A DNA stretch of 64,000 nt, from contig NZ_JALJWP010000001.1 in NCBI RefSeq assembly GCF_024169245.1, positions 3,349,501-3,413,500 on the forward strand, written 5' to 3'. Made by a program: the position numbers and the translations under genes. The notes beneath the pieces were generated by a model. That model had not been told where the DNA came from. It ran no database searches and saw only the letters and a program-made list of their open reading frames with translations. The stretch comes from Pseudomonas koreensis (GTDB lineage: Bacteria; Pseudomonadota; Gammaproteobacteria; Pseudomonadales; Pseudomonadaceae). Shown piece by piece: positions 8,944-17,869 of the stretch (position 1 is its first letter; every line of letters starts with the position of its first letter).

Positions 8944-9927
8944 ATGCCCAAAGCCATTCACGTCCTCGCGTTTGCCAACATGCAGATTCTTGATGTCACC
9001 GGGCCGTTGCAGGTGTTCGCCTCGGCCAACGATCTCGCCCGTCAGCGCGGGTTGCCGACGCCTTATGCGCCGAGTGTGATCGCCAGCGGCGGCGGGGCGG
9101 TGCTGTCGTCGGCGGGATTGGCGGTGCTCGCCGAACCGTTGCCGCAAACGCCCAGCGACACCTTGATCATCGCCGGTGGCTGGGGCATTTATGCGGCATC
9201 GGAAGATCGGCAACTGGTCGACTGGGTGCGCGAACATGCCCACGGCTGCCGACGTGTGGCTTCGGTGTGCACCGGGGCCTTTCTGCTCGCGGCCAGCGGT
9301 TGGCTCGACGGCCGCCGCGTAGTGACGCACTGGACCCGCTGCGAACAATTGGCCGAGCAACATCCCAATCTGCGCGTGGAAGCCAACCCGATTTTCATCA
9401 ACGACGGCCCGGTGTGGACTTCCGCCGGGGTCACGGCGGGTATCGATCTGGCCCTGGCCATGGTCGAGGAAGACCTCGGCCGCGACATCGCCCTCGACGT
9501 CGCCCGGCATTTGGTCGTCTTCCTGAAACGCCCGGGCGGGCAGTCGCAATTCAGCGTGACGCTGTCGTTGCAACAACAGGGCAACCGCTTCGATGAACTG
9601 CACGCCTGGATCGCCGAGAACCTGACCTGTGATCTCGGCATCCCGACCCTCGCCGAACAGGCCGGCATGAGCGAACGCAGCTTCATCCGCCACTATCGCG
9701 CCGATACCGGCCAGACCCCGGCGCGGGCGATCGAATTGATCCGCGTCGAAACCGCGAGGCGATTGCTCAGTGATACCGGTCTGCCGGTCAAACGCATCGC
9801 CGCCAATTGCGGCTTTGGCAGCGAAGAGACGCTGCGGCGCAGTTTTCTCCGTGCCATTGGCGTGACACCGCAGGCGTATCGCGAGCGGTTTTCCGTCAGC
9901 GCTGTGACAGATCCAGTATCGCCTTGA
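8944..9927 (+). CDS. GlxA-family transcriptional regulator (DJ-1/PfpI + AraC HTH)
   Basis: This 327-residue DNA-binding regulator has an N-terminal DJ-1/PfpI-like domain (residues about 5-175; ILDVTGPLQVFASAND, IIAGGWG, SVCTGAFLLAASG) and a C-terminal AraC helix-turn-helix pair (about 225-315; LAEQAGMSERSFIRHYRADTGQTPARAIELIRVETARRLL, then IAANCGFGSEETLRRSFLRAIGVTPQAYRERF). Such proteins usually control nearby metabolic genes. It lies 89 bases from the divergent isonitrile hydratase, its most likely target. Its 3' end overlaps the convergent hydrolase by 32 bases. The effector is unknown. Confidence 0.9.
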   Translation: MPKAIHVLAFANMQILDVTGPLQVFASANDLARQRGLPTPYAPSVIASGGGAVLSSAGLAVLAEPLPQTPSDTLIIAGGWGIYAASEDRQLVDWVREHAHGCRRVASVCTGAFLLAASGWLDGRRVVTHWTRCEQLAEQHPNLRVEANPIFINDGPVWTSAGVTAGIDLALAMVEEDLGRDIALDVARHLVVFLKRPGGQSQFSVTLSLQQQGNRFDELHAWIAENLTCDLGIPTLAEQAGMSERSFIRHYRADTGQTPARAIELIRVETARRLLSDTGLPVKRIAANCGFGSEETLRRSFLRAIGVTPQAYRERFSVSAVTDPVSP

Positions 9928-10783
9928 GGGTTTCCTGCGGCGCTTCTTCCGGGATGTTGTGCCCGACGCCGGTCAACACGCGCCGCTCATAAAAACCGCT
10001 GAACTGCTCGGCATCCTCATCAATTATCGGAGGCGGGCCGACGCCATCATCGGCGCCGCACAGCGAAATGCTCGGCACGCTGATCGCCGGCTGTCTGGCC
10101 AGCGCTTCTTCCATCCACTCCAGGGCCGGATCGCCCGGGGCGTAGCCGAAGCGATGCCGATAGGAATGAATCACCACTTCAACGAAATCAGGGTTATCAA
10201 AAGCGCCAGCGGTGAGCGGATAGCGTTCGTCCTTTTGCGCCCATGTCGGCGACCACAGCCGCCAGAGCAACTGACACAACGCCCGGCGATTTTGTGTCAG
10301 GCCTTCGATGCCACGCGGTGTGTGAAAGTAGTACTGATACCAGAGGCGGTGCTCAGTTTCAGGGTCCAGTGGCTGAATCGAATGGGGAATGTCTTGAAGG
10401 TTATAGCCATCGCCGGTCACCAACCCGCGTACCCGCGCCGGAAACAACGCCGCGACAATACACGCCGCCCGACCGCCCCAGTCGTAGCCGCAAAGCGTCG
10501 CCTGCTCGATCCCCAACGCGTCCATCAGATCGAGCAGATCCTGCGCGAGCGCAGCTTGCTGGCCTGAGCGCGGCGTTTGCGGACTGTTGAACCGGGTCGG
10601 CCCATAACCGCGCAAATACGGCACGATAATGCGATAGCCTTGCGCGGCCAGCGCCGGGGCAACTTCGTCGAAGGCGCGGGGGGAGTAGGGGAAGCCGTGG
10701 AGCAGAATTGCCGGCGCGCCGTTGTCCGGGCCATGAACTTCGTAGGCGATGGTCAGGGTTGGGGTGAGGGCGGACTCGATCAT
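9896..10783 (-). CDS. alpha/beta hydrolase, epoxide hydrolase/dehalogenase-like
   Basis: This 295-residue hydrolase has the oxyanion motif HGFPYSPRAFDEV near residue 30 and the nucleophile elbow CGYDWGGRA near residue 105, where Asp replaces the usual Ser as in epoxide hydrolases and haloalkane dehalogenases. A catalytic histidine lies in TGVGHNIPEEAP near the C-terminus. The start at 10783 (MIESALTPTLTIAYEVHG) has GGAG upstream; an alternative ATG at 10813 lacks one. The substrate is unknown. Its 3' end overlaps that of the regulator gene. Confidence 0.85.
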   Translation of the reverse strand: MIESALTPTLTIAYEVHGPDNGAPAILLHGFPYSPRAFDEVAPALAAQGYRIIVPYLRGYGPTRFNSPQTPRSGQQAALAQDLLDLMDALGIEQATLCGYDWGGRAACIVAALFPARVRGLVTGDGYNLQDIPHSIQPLDPETEHRLWYQYYFHTPRGIEGLTQNRRALCQLLWRLWSPTWAQKDERYPLTAGAFDNPDFVEVVIHSYRHRFGYAPGDPALEWMEEALARQPAISVPSISLCGADDGVGPPPIIDEDAEQFSGFYERRVLTGVGHNIPEEAPQETLKAILDLSQR

Positions 10784-10880
10784 GACTAACCACTCCGTTT
10801 GAAACGCATGCAAATACTCTGGACCCGCGCACGGACTGCCCGGCTCAACTCAGCCGACGAGACGCATGCCTGGCGCGCCA

Positions 10881-11270
10881 CTAGGCCTCAACTTCCGCCA
10901 CCTGATTGAAATACTTCGTCCGGTCCGGGGTAAACGTCACCTTCATCTTCGTCCGTGAGCACGTCAGCGAACGCTCCTGCGCCAGATCAATATCCAGATC
11001 CTCGCCACGCAAGCCTTGCCACTGCGCGAGATATTTCAGCGAACCGTATTTCTCGTTTTTCTTCAGACTGCGGTTGACGCCACCCTTCCAGCCAAGCACC
11101 GGCAATTCACCGGCCAGGCAACGCTGCGCCAGTTCGGGGAAGCGTTCGGCGCGCTGGCGGCCGATTTCCCAGCATTTGATCAGGCCTTTGTCGGCGGCTT
11201 CCCAGAGCTGGGTGCGGCTCAGTCCGGTGCGAAGAGGGGAGTCGATGCTGCGCTGGACGTGGTGAGGCAT
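10881..11270 (-). CDS. Conserved hypothetical protein
   Basis: This 129-residue soluble protein is one I do not recognise as a named family. It is rich in charged residues, with a central aromatic/basic stretch (LGWKGGVNRSLKKNEKYGSLKYLAQWQGL) and a C-terminal segment (SRTKMKVTFTPDRTKYFNQ). It has no signal peptide or membrane segment. Codon use matches neighbouring genes and no better frame overlaps it. It stands alone between two minus-strand genes. Confidence 0.6.
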   Translation of the reverse strand: MPHHVQRSIDSPLRTGLSRTQLWEAADKGLIKCWEIGRQRAERFPELAQRCLAGELPVLGWKGGVNRSLKKNEKYGSLKYLAQWQGLRGEDLDIDLAQERSLTCSRTKMKVTFTPDRTKYFNQVAEVEA

Positions 11271-11577
11271 TCCGGTTCCTTGAATTCGGGTGTGGTTGGA
11301 CAGCTCCGCTGTGCCCGTTGCGTTGGATGGTAGGTGTGGATGTAACGGCTGGCAACAAGGTATTTCGGCGTGTAAGCGTACGTTGCGGGAAGCGTTTCAA
11401 CGTAAGGTGTGTGCCTTTTGTAGGCGCAGTTTTTACACAGACTGTCGCCAGAGGTAACCGCCGCGCAGGTTTCACGTTGGGTATGGGCCTGTTCCCGTTG
11501 GCTGGCGGGCAGGCCCGTTGTGAAAAAATCCCGTCCAGTCAGGGAACGGTCTGACAGGCGCTGACGAAAAAACAGCG
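11271..11577. other. Intergenic region, no gene seen
   Basis: About 300 bases lie between the hypothetical gene and the GH15 gene. No convincing coding frame, repeat of the kinds seen elsewhere, or clear terminator was found. It should contain the promoter of the hypothetical gene. Confidence 0.5.
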
Positions 11578-13410
11578 CTATGGCTGCCAGGAACTCTTCT
11601 CGCCACTCAACTTGCGATCGAGAAAGCTCGCTGCGCTGATCAACGCCAGATGCGTCAGCGCCTGCGGCGTGTTGCCCAGATGGCGGCCATGGCTGTCGAA
11701 CTCCTCGGCGTACAGCCCCAGCGGGTTGGCGTAACGCAGCAACTGCTCGAACTCCAGATGGGCTTTTTCCACCTGGCCGGCGCGGGCCAAGCATTCGACG
11801 TACCAGAACGAACACGCAGCGAATGCGCCTTCGGTGCCGTTGAGGCCGTCGATGTTGGCGTCTTCGTTGCGATAGCGATAGACCATGCCGTCGCGCACCA
11901 GGGTTTTTTCGATCGCTTCCAGAGTCGACAGCCAGCGCGGATCCTTGGCGCTGACGAAACGCACCAGCGGCATCAGCAGCATCGAGCCATCCAGCGCGGT
12001 GCCGCCCTTGTACTGGACGAAATGCCCACGCTCTTCATCCCAGAAGTTGTCCCAGATGTCGGTGTAGATCGCTTGCCGGGTCTGATCCCAACGGGCGAAC
12101 GGCGCGGGCAGCGAACGCTTGGAAGCCAGACGGATCGCGCGGTCCAGGGCCACCCAGCACATCAGCCGTGAGTGCAGGAAATGATGGGTCTCACCGCGCA
12201 TTTCCCAGATTCCGACATCCTCGGTCTGCCAGTTCTCACAGACTTGATCGACCACTTCGCCGACGTGCCGCCAGCCTTCGTGGGAAATCGCGTCACCGTA
12301 TTTGTTGACCAGATACACCGCGTCCATCAGCTCGCCAAAGATGTCCAGCTGGATCTGCTCGTAAGCGCCGTTGCCGATACGCACCGGTCGCGCGCCGCCG
12401 TGGCCGGCCAGGTGCGTGAGTTCGGTTTCCGGCAACTCCTGCTGGCCGTCGATGGCATAGAGGATATTGAGCTTCATCGGTTTGCCGCAGCAATCGCTGA
12501 CCCTGCCGCGCAGCCATTGCATGTAGTGGTTGGCCTCGTCGACGAAGCCCAGACGCATGAACGCGTATACCGTGAACGAGGCATCGCGAATCCACGTGTA
12601 GCGATAATCCCAGTTGCGTTCGCCGCCGGGGGTTTCCGGCAGGCCGAAGGTAGCGGCGGCGAGGATCGCACCTTGGCGACGCGAGGTCAGCAGCTTCAGA
12701 GCGAGGGCGGAGCGATTGACGATTTCCCGCCAACGGCCGCGATAGTTGGATTGGCTGATCCAGCCGCGCCAGTATTTCAAGGTGCGCTCCATGCACAGCT
12801 CGGCAGCGCCCTCGGCGAACCGCGGATCATCAATGCCGCCGAGCATGAACGCGGCGGTTTCATTGTGCTTGAGGGTGAACTGCGCGACGGCCGCTTGCGC
12901 GTCGACCTGCAGGGTTTGATCTGAAGCCAGGCGTAGCGACGGCTGGCCAGTGGCGCGGAACGTTACGTCTTTTGCGTCCATCTCTGCATGAGTGTCGGCG
13001 CGGCCGTAGTCGTGGCGCACCGCACAACGCAGATTGAACGTCGCCGAGCCGCTGACCACTCGCACCCGGCGCATCAGCAGTGGCAGCGCATCGACATCGT
13101 CACCTATTGGCAACAGATCGGTGATTTCCACCACTGCATGTTCGCTCAGCCAACGGGTCTGCAAGACATTGGTGTCGGGCAGATAAATCTGTTCCCGGCG
13201 CGCATCAGGCAAGTCCGGTGCGAGCTGGAAAATCCCTGCCTCAGGGGTGTCGAGCAGCGAGCAGAAAATCGTCGGGCTGTCGAACTCCGGCCAGCAGAAA
13301 AAATCCACGCTGCCCTTGTCATTGACCAGCGCGGCGCTGCGCATGTCGCCGATGATGCCGTGAGCACCGATGGCGCTCTGTTGTTCCATTTCAGGCTCAG
13401 CCATTGTCAC
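11578..13410 (-). CDS. Glycoside hydrolase family 15 protein
   Basis: This 610-residue protein is a GH15 glucoamylase/trehalase-type enzyme. The N-terminal beta-domain begins IGAHGIIGDMRSAALVNDKGSVDFFCWPEFDSPTIF. The (alpha/alpha)6 barrel contains the family mark NWDYRYTWIRDASFTVYAFMRLG near residue 270 and later NGAYEQIQLDIFGE and EMRGETHHFLHSRLMCWVALDRA. There is no signal peptide, so it is probably cytosolic and may act on trehalose or maltodextrin. Its start overlaps the end of the upstream SDR gene by 14 bases, suggesting translational coupling. Starts at 13410 or 13404 are both possible. Confidence 0.88.
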   Translation of the reverse strand: MTMAEPEMEQQSAIGAHGIIGDMRSAALVNDKGSVDFFCWPEFDSPTIFCSLLDTPEAGIFQLAPDLPDARREQIYLPDTNVLQTRWLSEHAVVEITDLLPIGDDVDALPLLMRRVRVVSGSATFNLRCAVRHDYGRADTHAEMDAKDVTFRATGQPSLRLASDQTLQVDAQAAVAQFTLKHNETAAFMLGGIDDPRFAEGAAELCMERTLKYWRGWISQSNYRGRWREIVNRSALALKLLTSRRQGAILAAATFGLPETPGGERNWDYRYTWIRDASFTVYAFMRLGFVDEANHYMQWLRGRVSDCCGKPMKLNILYAIDGQQELPETELTHLAGHGGARPVRIGNGAYEQIQLDIFGELMDAVYLVNKYGDAISHEGWRHVGEVVDQVCENWQTEDVGIWEMRGETHHFLHSRLMCWVALDRAIRLASKRSLPAPFARWDQTRQAIYTDIWDNFWDEERGHFVQYKGGTALDGSMLLMPLVRFVSAKDPRWLSTLEAIEKTLVRDGMVYRYRNEDANIDGLNGTEGAFAACSFWYVECLARAGQVEKAHLEFEQLLRYANPLGLYAEEFDSHGRHLGNTPQALTHLALISAASFLDRKLSGEKSSWQP

Positions 13411-14197
13411 GAAACTCCGGATAGAGGCTCATCCCGCCATCGATGAACAGGGTGGTGCCGACGATGTAATCGGACAGGTCGGAAGCGAGGAAGACCACTG
13501 CATTGGCAACGTCCTCGACATCGCCAATGCGTCCGTAGGGGATCAGTTCGAGGAGCTTCTTTCCGGCTTCGCCTGCGGTGGCTTCAGCATTGATCGCAGT
13601 GCTGATCGCACCGGGCGCGATGCTGTTGATGCGGATGCGCTGGTGGCTGACTTCCTGGGCGAGGCTCTGCATCAATTGATCGACGCCGCCCTTGGACGCC
13701 GCGTAATTGACATGGCCGGCCCACGGAATGCGCTGGTGCACCGAGCTCATGTGAATGATCTTGCCCGCCGCGCGCGACACGCCTTCGCGCACGCCCTGAC
13801 GCTGGAAAATCCGCAGCGCCGCACGCGCGCAGAGGAACTGCCCGGTGAGGTTGACGCCGATCACCGTGTTCCAGTCGTCGAGCGTCATGTCCACGGCAGC
13901 TGCGTCTTTCTGTAGACCGGAATTGGCCACCAGAATGTCCAGCGAGCCGAACGCGTCGACCGTCTCTTTGAACAGCCGTTCGACCTCGTCCTCTTTCGAG
14001 ACGTCGGCGCCGATGGCGAGGGCCTTACCGCCCTCGGCGTTGATTTGCGCGGCCAGTTCTTCGGCGGGTTTGGCGCTGCTGTTGTAATTGATGACGACCG
14101 CAGCACCGGCCGCCGCGAGTGCTTTCGCGGCAGCATGGCCGATGCCGGAGCTGGCACCGGTGACGAGGGCAACTTGTCGGGCGAGGGAGATCTGCAT
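13397..14197 (-). CDS. SDR oxidoreductase, glucose 1-dehydrogenase-like
   Basis: This 266-residue short-chain dehydrogenase has the nucleotide motif TGASSGIGHAAA near residue 14, the NSG motif in LVANSGLQKD, the catalytic Ser in MSSVHQRIPWAGHVNY, and the YAASKGG Tyr/Lys pair. The C-terminus IGDVEDVANAVVFLASDLSDYIVGTTLFIDGGMSLYP is standard. The SSVHQRIPWAGH segment is typical of the glucose 1-dehydrogenase group, but substrate cannot be fixed from sequence. It overlaps the GH15 gene, so the two probably act on related carbohydrate substrates. Confidence 0.88.
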   Translation of the reverse strand: MQISLARQVALVTGASSGIGHAAAKALAAAGAAVVINYNSSAKPAEELAAQINAEGGKALAIGADVSKEDEVERLFKETVDAFGSLDILVANSGLQKDAAAVDMTLDDWNTVIGVNLTGQFLCARAALRIFQRQGVREGVSRAAGKIIHMSSVHQRIPWAGHVNYAASKGGVDQLMQSLAQEVSHQRIRINSIAPGAISTAINAEATAGEAGKKLLELIPYGRIGDVEDVANAVVFLASDLSDYIVGTTLFIDGGMSLYPEFRDNG

Positions 14198-14324
14198 GAA
14201 TGTCCGGGCCTCGAATTGTGGGCATAGACAGCTGACTGATCCGCGCAGACCAGAGTTCAGCGCAGCAGTAAAAAAATGCCCGTCACCTCAATCGCGCACG
14301 AGTTGGGGGAGCGTCGCAGCATCG

Positions 14325-15329
14325 TCAGAGACGGTACCGCGCGCTGTGTTTATGCCATTCACGGTTTCCCGCCACCCACGTCGTCAAACCAGTCAGATAG
14401 CGTTTTATCAACGGCGTGGCATCGTTGAGCAGTTGCTGTTGCAGCGTTGTGTATTCATGCATGACGGCATCATGAATATCGGCCGCCTTATCGATGGCTT
14501 CCTGCAAAGAACAGTCATGTTTGGCTGCCAGCAGGTAAGGGAGCTTGAAGTCACCGGTCTCGTTAAGATGCTCTTTGTAGGCGGAATACAAGTCGTTGAC
14601 CAAGGTCGTGGCCAGCGATGCCAGCGCGCTGATACGGTGGATGTCCGGCCGCGAATAGAGATTGGCGGGTATTTCGTAGCCACCGATTGCATCGATCAGA
14701 ACCTGGCACGGCCAGAAGCTGTTGACCTGCCTGCTGGCCAGATACTCGGCGATGGTCGGTTGCGTGCCATAAACCCGCCAAGGACCTTCCGCTGCCATGG
14801 TGACGAACATCGCAATGGTGATCTGTCGCACCCGGGCGACCTGCGAAGGGCTGCAGAAATGCGCCACCCGTTTCATGTAGGCCAGCAAGCCCCGGAGCAC
14901 CGGATCACGCCGTTGCTGCTGCGAGAGTTCTTCATCAAACGGTGCAGGCAAATAAACCGGGTCGAGGGCCGTGATGGCGAAGGATAACTTTTCCGCCACT
15001 TTTTCCGGGCTGCCGCCGAAGGACAGGTCGTCGCAATAATGATCATCGACCGCGAACAATGCGGCGAAGCATTGGGCGGCAAGCAATAACCTGTCCGGGT
15101 CATCGGTGTCGGCATGGCACAACATGGCGTAGCGGCCGAAGTCGCTGGCACGGATTTTTTCATGCTTGCCCGCGAAGATCCCAATGGTCGGTATCCAGGC
15201 CATCAGACGTTCATTGACTTGCTTGCCCAACGCCTCATCGATGCGCGTCGGCGGCGGGCAATAAAGGTCGCGGACAACGAAAGGCGCGACGGCGCTGCGA
15301 GGCTTTGAGGTGATCTTCGGCTGATCCAT
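14325..15329 (-). CDS. Class I terpene synthase
   Basis: This 334-residue cyclase belongs to the bacterial terpene synthase family that includes 2-methylisoborneol and 2-methylenebornane synthases. The aspartate-rich metal site reads FAVDDHYCDD (about residue 85-95) and the second metal motif (NSE type) reads NDLYSAYKE (about 240), with VNSFWPCQVL before it and a C-terminal RY. Both motifs are intact, so it should ionise a prenyl diphosphate. The start at 15329 has a perfect GGAGG ribosome binding site. No GPP methyltransferase or prenyl synthase is adjacent, so the product class is open. A lux-box-like palindrome lies 53 bases upstream. Confidence 0.85.
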   Translation of the reverse strand: MDQPKITSKPRSAVAPFVVRDLYCPPPTRIDEALGKQVNERLMAWIPTIGIFAGKHEKIRASDFGRYAMLCHADTDDPDRLLLAAQCFAALFAVDDHYCDDLSFGGSPEKVAEKLSFAITALDPVYLPAPFDEELSQQQRRDPVLRGLLAYMKRVAHFCSPSQVARVRQITIAMFVTMAAEGPWRVYGTQPTIAEYLASRQVNSFWPCQVLIDAIGGYEIPANLYSRPDIHRISALASLATTLVNDLYSAYKEHLNETGDFKLPYLLAAKHDCSLQEAIDKAADIHDAVMHEYTTLQQQLLNDATPLIKRYLTGLTTWVAGNREWHKHSARYRL

Positions 15330-15381
15330 GGTTTTCCTCCTTTGCGAAAGGTTCATGAGAACGCTTCACACAAGAAAAAAC

Positions 15382-15401
15382 ACCTGTCAGGTGTGACAGG
15401 T
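15382..15401. promoter_or_regulatory. lux-box-like palindrome
   Basis: ACCTGTCAGGTGTGACAGGT is a 20-bp inverted repeat (8-bp arms ACCTGTCA/TGACAGGT) that resembles Pseudomonas lux boxes (ACCTGcCAG...CTGgCAGGT). It lies 53 bases upstream of the terpene synthase start and 140 bases before the divergent MFS gene. LuxR-type control is inferred from the pattern. Confidence 0.5.
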
Positions 15402-15540
15402 AAGCGTGGGTTTTCGACCAATGGTCATCGCCTTTCAGCGCAGCAAAGATCAGGTGGCATTCACACTCCACCAACAATTGCGCGCTTCCACGGCATTCAA
15501 GCCTATGGCAACTTGGCCGCCCCTGATGAGGCTGCAATCG

Positions 15541-16722
15541 ATGGCAAACCCCTACCGCGAATTGTTCACTGCCCCCGGCGCCCGTGCTTTTGTGTTGGCT
15601 GGGATGCTGGCGCGCATGCCGATTTCCATGACGGGCATCGGGCTGATCACCATGCTCGCGCAGTTGAACGGCGGTTATGCGCTGGCGGGCGCGGTGGCGG
15701 CGACTTTTGCTTTGGCCACGGCGTTTTGCGCGCCGCAGGTATCGCGGTTGGTGGACCGTTATGGGCAGGGGCGGGTGCTGCCGATCGCAGCGCTGACCGG
15801 TGGCGGCGGGTTATTGATGTTGCTGCTGTGCACGCGTGTCCAGGCGCCGAACTGGACGTTGTTCGTCTTCGCCGCGCTGGCCGGGTGCATGCCGAGCATG
15901 TCGGCGATGGTGCGGGCGCGCTGGACCGAGATCTACCGGGGCCAGCCGCAATTGCAAACGGCGTATGCGCTGGAGTCGGTGCTCGATGAAGTGTGTTTTA
16001 TCGTCGGGCCGCCGTTGTCGGTGGGTCTGTCCGTTGCGGTGTTTCCCGAGGCCGGGCCGCTGGCGGCGTTGTTGGCCCTGGCCATCGGCGTGACGGCGTT
16101 TGTCGCCCAACGCAGCACCGAGCCACCGGTGCACGCGCAGGAGTCGCAGCATCTGGGCTCGATCATTCGCTCGACCGACGTGCAATGGCTGCTGGCGTTG
16201 ATGCTGGCGATGGGCGTGATCGTCGGGGTGATCGACGTGGTCAGCGTCGCCTTCGCCCAGCATCAGGGCCAGCCGGCAGCGGCGAGTATTGTTTTGTCGG
16301 TGTACGCGATCGGCTCATGCCTGGCCGGCATCGCCTTCGGTGCGATGCGTTCGAAACTGCCGCTGCCGCGCCTGTTTCTCTACGGCGGCGTGGCGACGGC
16401 GGTGACCACGCTGCCGCTGCTCTTGGCGAGCAACATCCTCGGCTTGTCGATCGCGGTATTTATCGCCGGCCTGTTCTTTTCGCCGACGCTGATTGTCGCG
16501 ATGGCCTTGATCGAACGCATCGTGCCACCGGCCAAACTGACCGAGGGCCTGACCTGGCTGGTGACCGGTCTGAGCATCGGCGTGGCAATCGGCGCCGCTG
16601 GCTCCGGCGCGCTGGTCGATGCGTTTGGCGCGCGTAGCGGATTCTGGCTAGCGATAGCGGCGGGGGCGGTGGTGCTGATTTCCGCGTTCCAGAGCTACCG
16701 CCACCTCCGGGTAGGAGCGTAG
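15541..16722 (+). CDS. MFS transporter
   Basis: This 393-residue inner-membrane transporter of the major facilitator superfamily has about twelve hydrophobic segments and two similar halves. The first half shows SRLVDRYGQGRVLPI in the loop after the second helix, the usual MFS A-type motif position. The substrate is unknown; family resemblance is to drug/metabolite exporters. I chose the ATG at 15541 because translation from there gives the usual short cytoplasmic N-terminus before helix 1 (LFTAPGARAFVLAGMLARMP). Its stop codon lies inside the left arm of a long hairpin, and its 3' end is present in two further partial copies downstream. Confidence 0.88.
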   Translation: MANPYRELFTAPGARAFVLAGMLARMPISMTGIGLITMLAQLNGGYALAGAVAATFALATAFCAPQVSRLVDRYGQGRVLPIAALTGGGGLLMLLLCTRVQAPNWTLFVFAALAGCMPSMSAMVRARWTEIYRGQPQLQTAYALESVLDEVCFIVGPPLSVGLSVAVFPEAGPLAALLALAIGVTAFVAQRSTEPPVHAQESQHLGSIIRSTDVQWLLALMLAMGVIVGVIDVVSVAFAQHQGQPAAASIVLSVYAIGSCLAGIAFGAMRSKLPLPRLFLYGGVATAVTTLPLLLASNILGLSIAVFIAGLFFSPTLIVAMALIERIVPPAKLTEGLTWLVTGLSIGVAIGAAGSGALVDAFGARSGFWLAIAAGAVVLISAFQSYRHLRVGA

Positions 16723-16850
16723 GAGCTGACGAGTGCAACGAGGCTGCGATCTTTTGACTTTGACTTTGGATTTTGAAGATCAAGATCAAGATCAAGATCA
16801 AGATCAAAAGATCGCAGCCTCGTTGCACTCGTCAGCTCCTACGCTCCTAC
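16711..16850. terminator. Long hairpin with TTTGAC x2, unit 1
   Basis: Near-perfect inverted arms of about 45 bases (GTAGGAGCGTAGGAGCTGAC... to ...CTCCTACGCTCCTAC) enclose two TTTGAC repeats, GGATTTTGAA and five GATCAA repeats. It sits between convergent genes and probably terminates both. The MFS stop codon (16720-16722) is in the left arm. Confidence 0.7.
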
Positions 16851-17175
16851 AAGAGATCGGGTTACCAGCCTCGGCCTGAGTTGATCCAGAAGTTGACTGA
16901 TAACGAGGTCGACACCGATTCAACCTGATGGAACCAGCCCTCGGGCAAAAACAGCAGATCCCCGGCTTCCAGCGTCACCCGCAGAAACGTCACATCCCGC
17001 GCCGCCGGCCAGACTCACTGACGGCCTGACCGGGTTGAGCATCGGCGTGGCGATCGGCGCCGCTGGCTCCGGCGCGTTGGTCGATGCGTTTGGCGCGCGT
17101 AGCGGGTTCTGGCTGGCGATAGCGGCGGGGGCGGTGGTGCTGGTTTCAGCGTTCCAGAGCTACCGCCACCTCCGG

Positions 17176-17341
17176 GTAGGAGCGTAGGAGCTGACGAGTG
17201 CAACGAGGCTGCGATCTTTTGACTTTGACTTTGACTTTGACTTTGACTTTGGATTTTGAAGATCAAGATCAAGATCAAGATCAAGATCAAAAGATCGCAG
17301 CCTCGCTGCACTCGTCAGCTCCTACGCTCCTACGCTCCTAC
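17176..17341. terminator. Long hairpin with TTTGAC x5, unit 2
   Basis: This is the same hairpin as at 16711, with five TTTGAC repeats and five GATCAA repeats. One base differs in the right arm (CTCGCTGCACTC for CTCGTTGCACTC). Confidence 0.65.
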
Positions 17342-17666
17342 AAGAGATTGGGTTACCAGCCTCGGCCGGAGTTGATCCAGAAGTTGACTGATAACGAGGT
17401 CGACACCGATTCAACCTGATGGAACCAGCCCTCGGGCAAAAACAGCAAATCCCCAGCTTCCAGCGTCACCCGCAAATACGTCACATCCCGCGCCGCCGGC
17501 CAGACTCACTGACGGCCTGACCGGGCTGAGCATTGGCGTGGCAATCGGCGCCGCTGGCTCCGGCGCGCTGGTCGATGCGTTTGGCGCGCGCAGCGGATTC
17601 TGGCTGGCGATAACGGCGGGGGCGGTGGTGCTGATTTCCGCGTTCCAGAGCTACCGCCACCTCCGG

Positions 17667-17860
17667 GTAGGAGCGTAGGAGCGTAGGAGCTGACGAGTGC
17701 AACGAGGCTGCGATCTTTTGACTTTGACTTTGACTTTGACTTTGACTTTGACTTTGACTTTGACTTTGGATTTTGAAGATCAAGATCAAGATCAAGATCA
17801 AGATCAAAAGATCGCAGCCTCGTTGCACTCGTCAGCTCCTACGCTCCTGCGCTCCTACAG
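17667..17860. terminator. Long hairpin with TTTGAC x8, unit 3
   Basis: This is the same hairpin, with eight TTTGAC repeats and five GATCAA repeats. It lies directly downstream of the intact SCP2-cupin gene stop and is the copy most likely to end that transcript. Confidence 0.65.
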
Positions 17861-17869
17861 GGGATCGGG

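Noticed and set aside
16711..17860. Possible CRISPR array from the evenly spaced repeats.
   Set aside because: The repeats are six-base tandem units inside inverted arms without unique spacers, and no cas genes are nearby.
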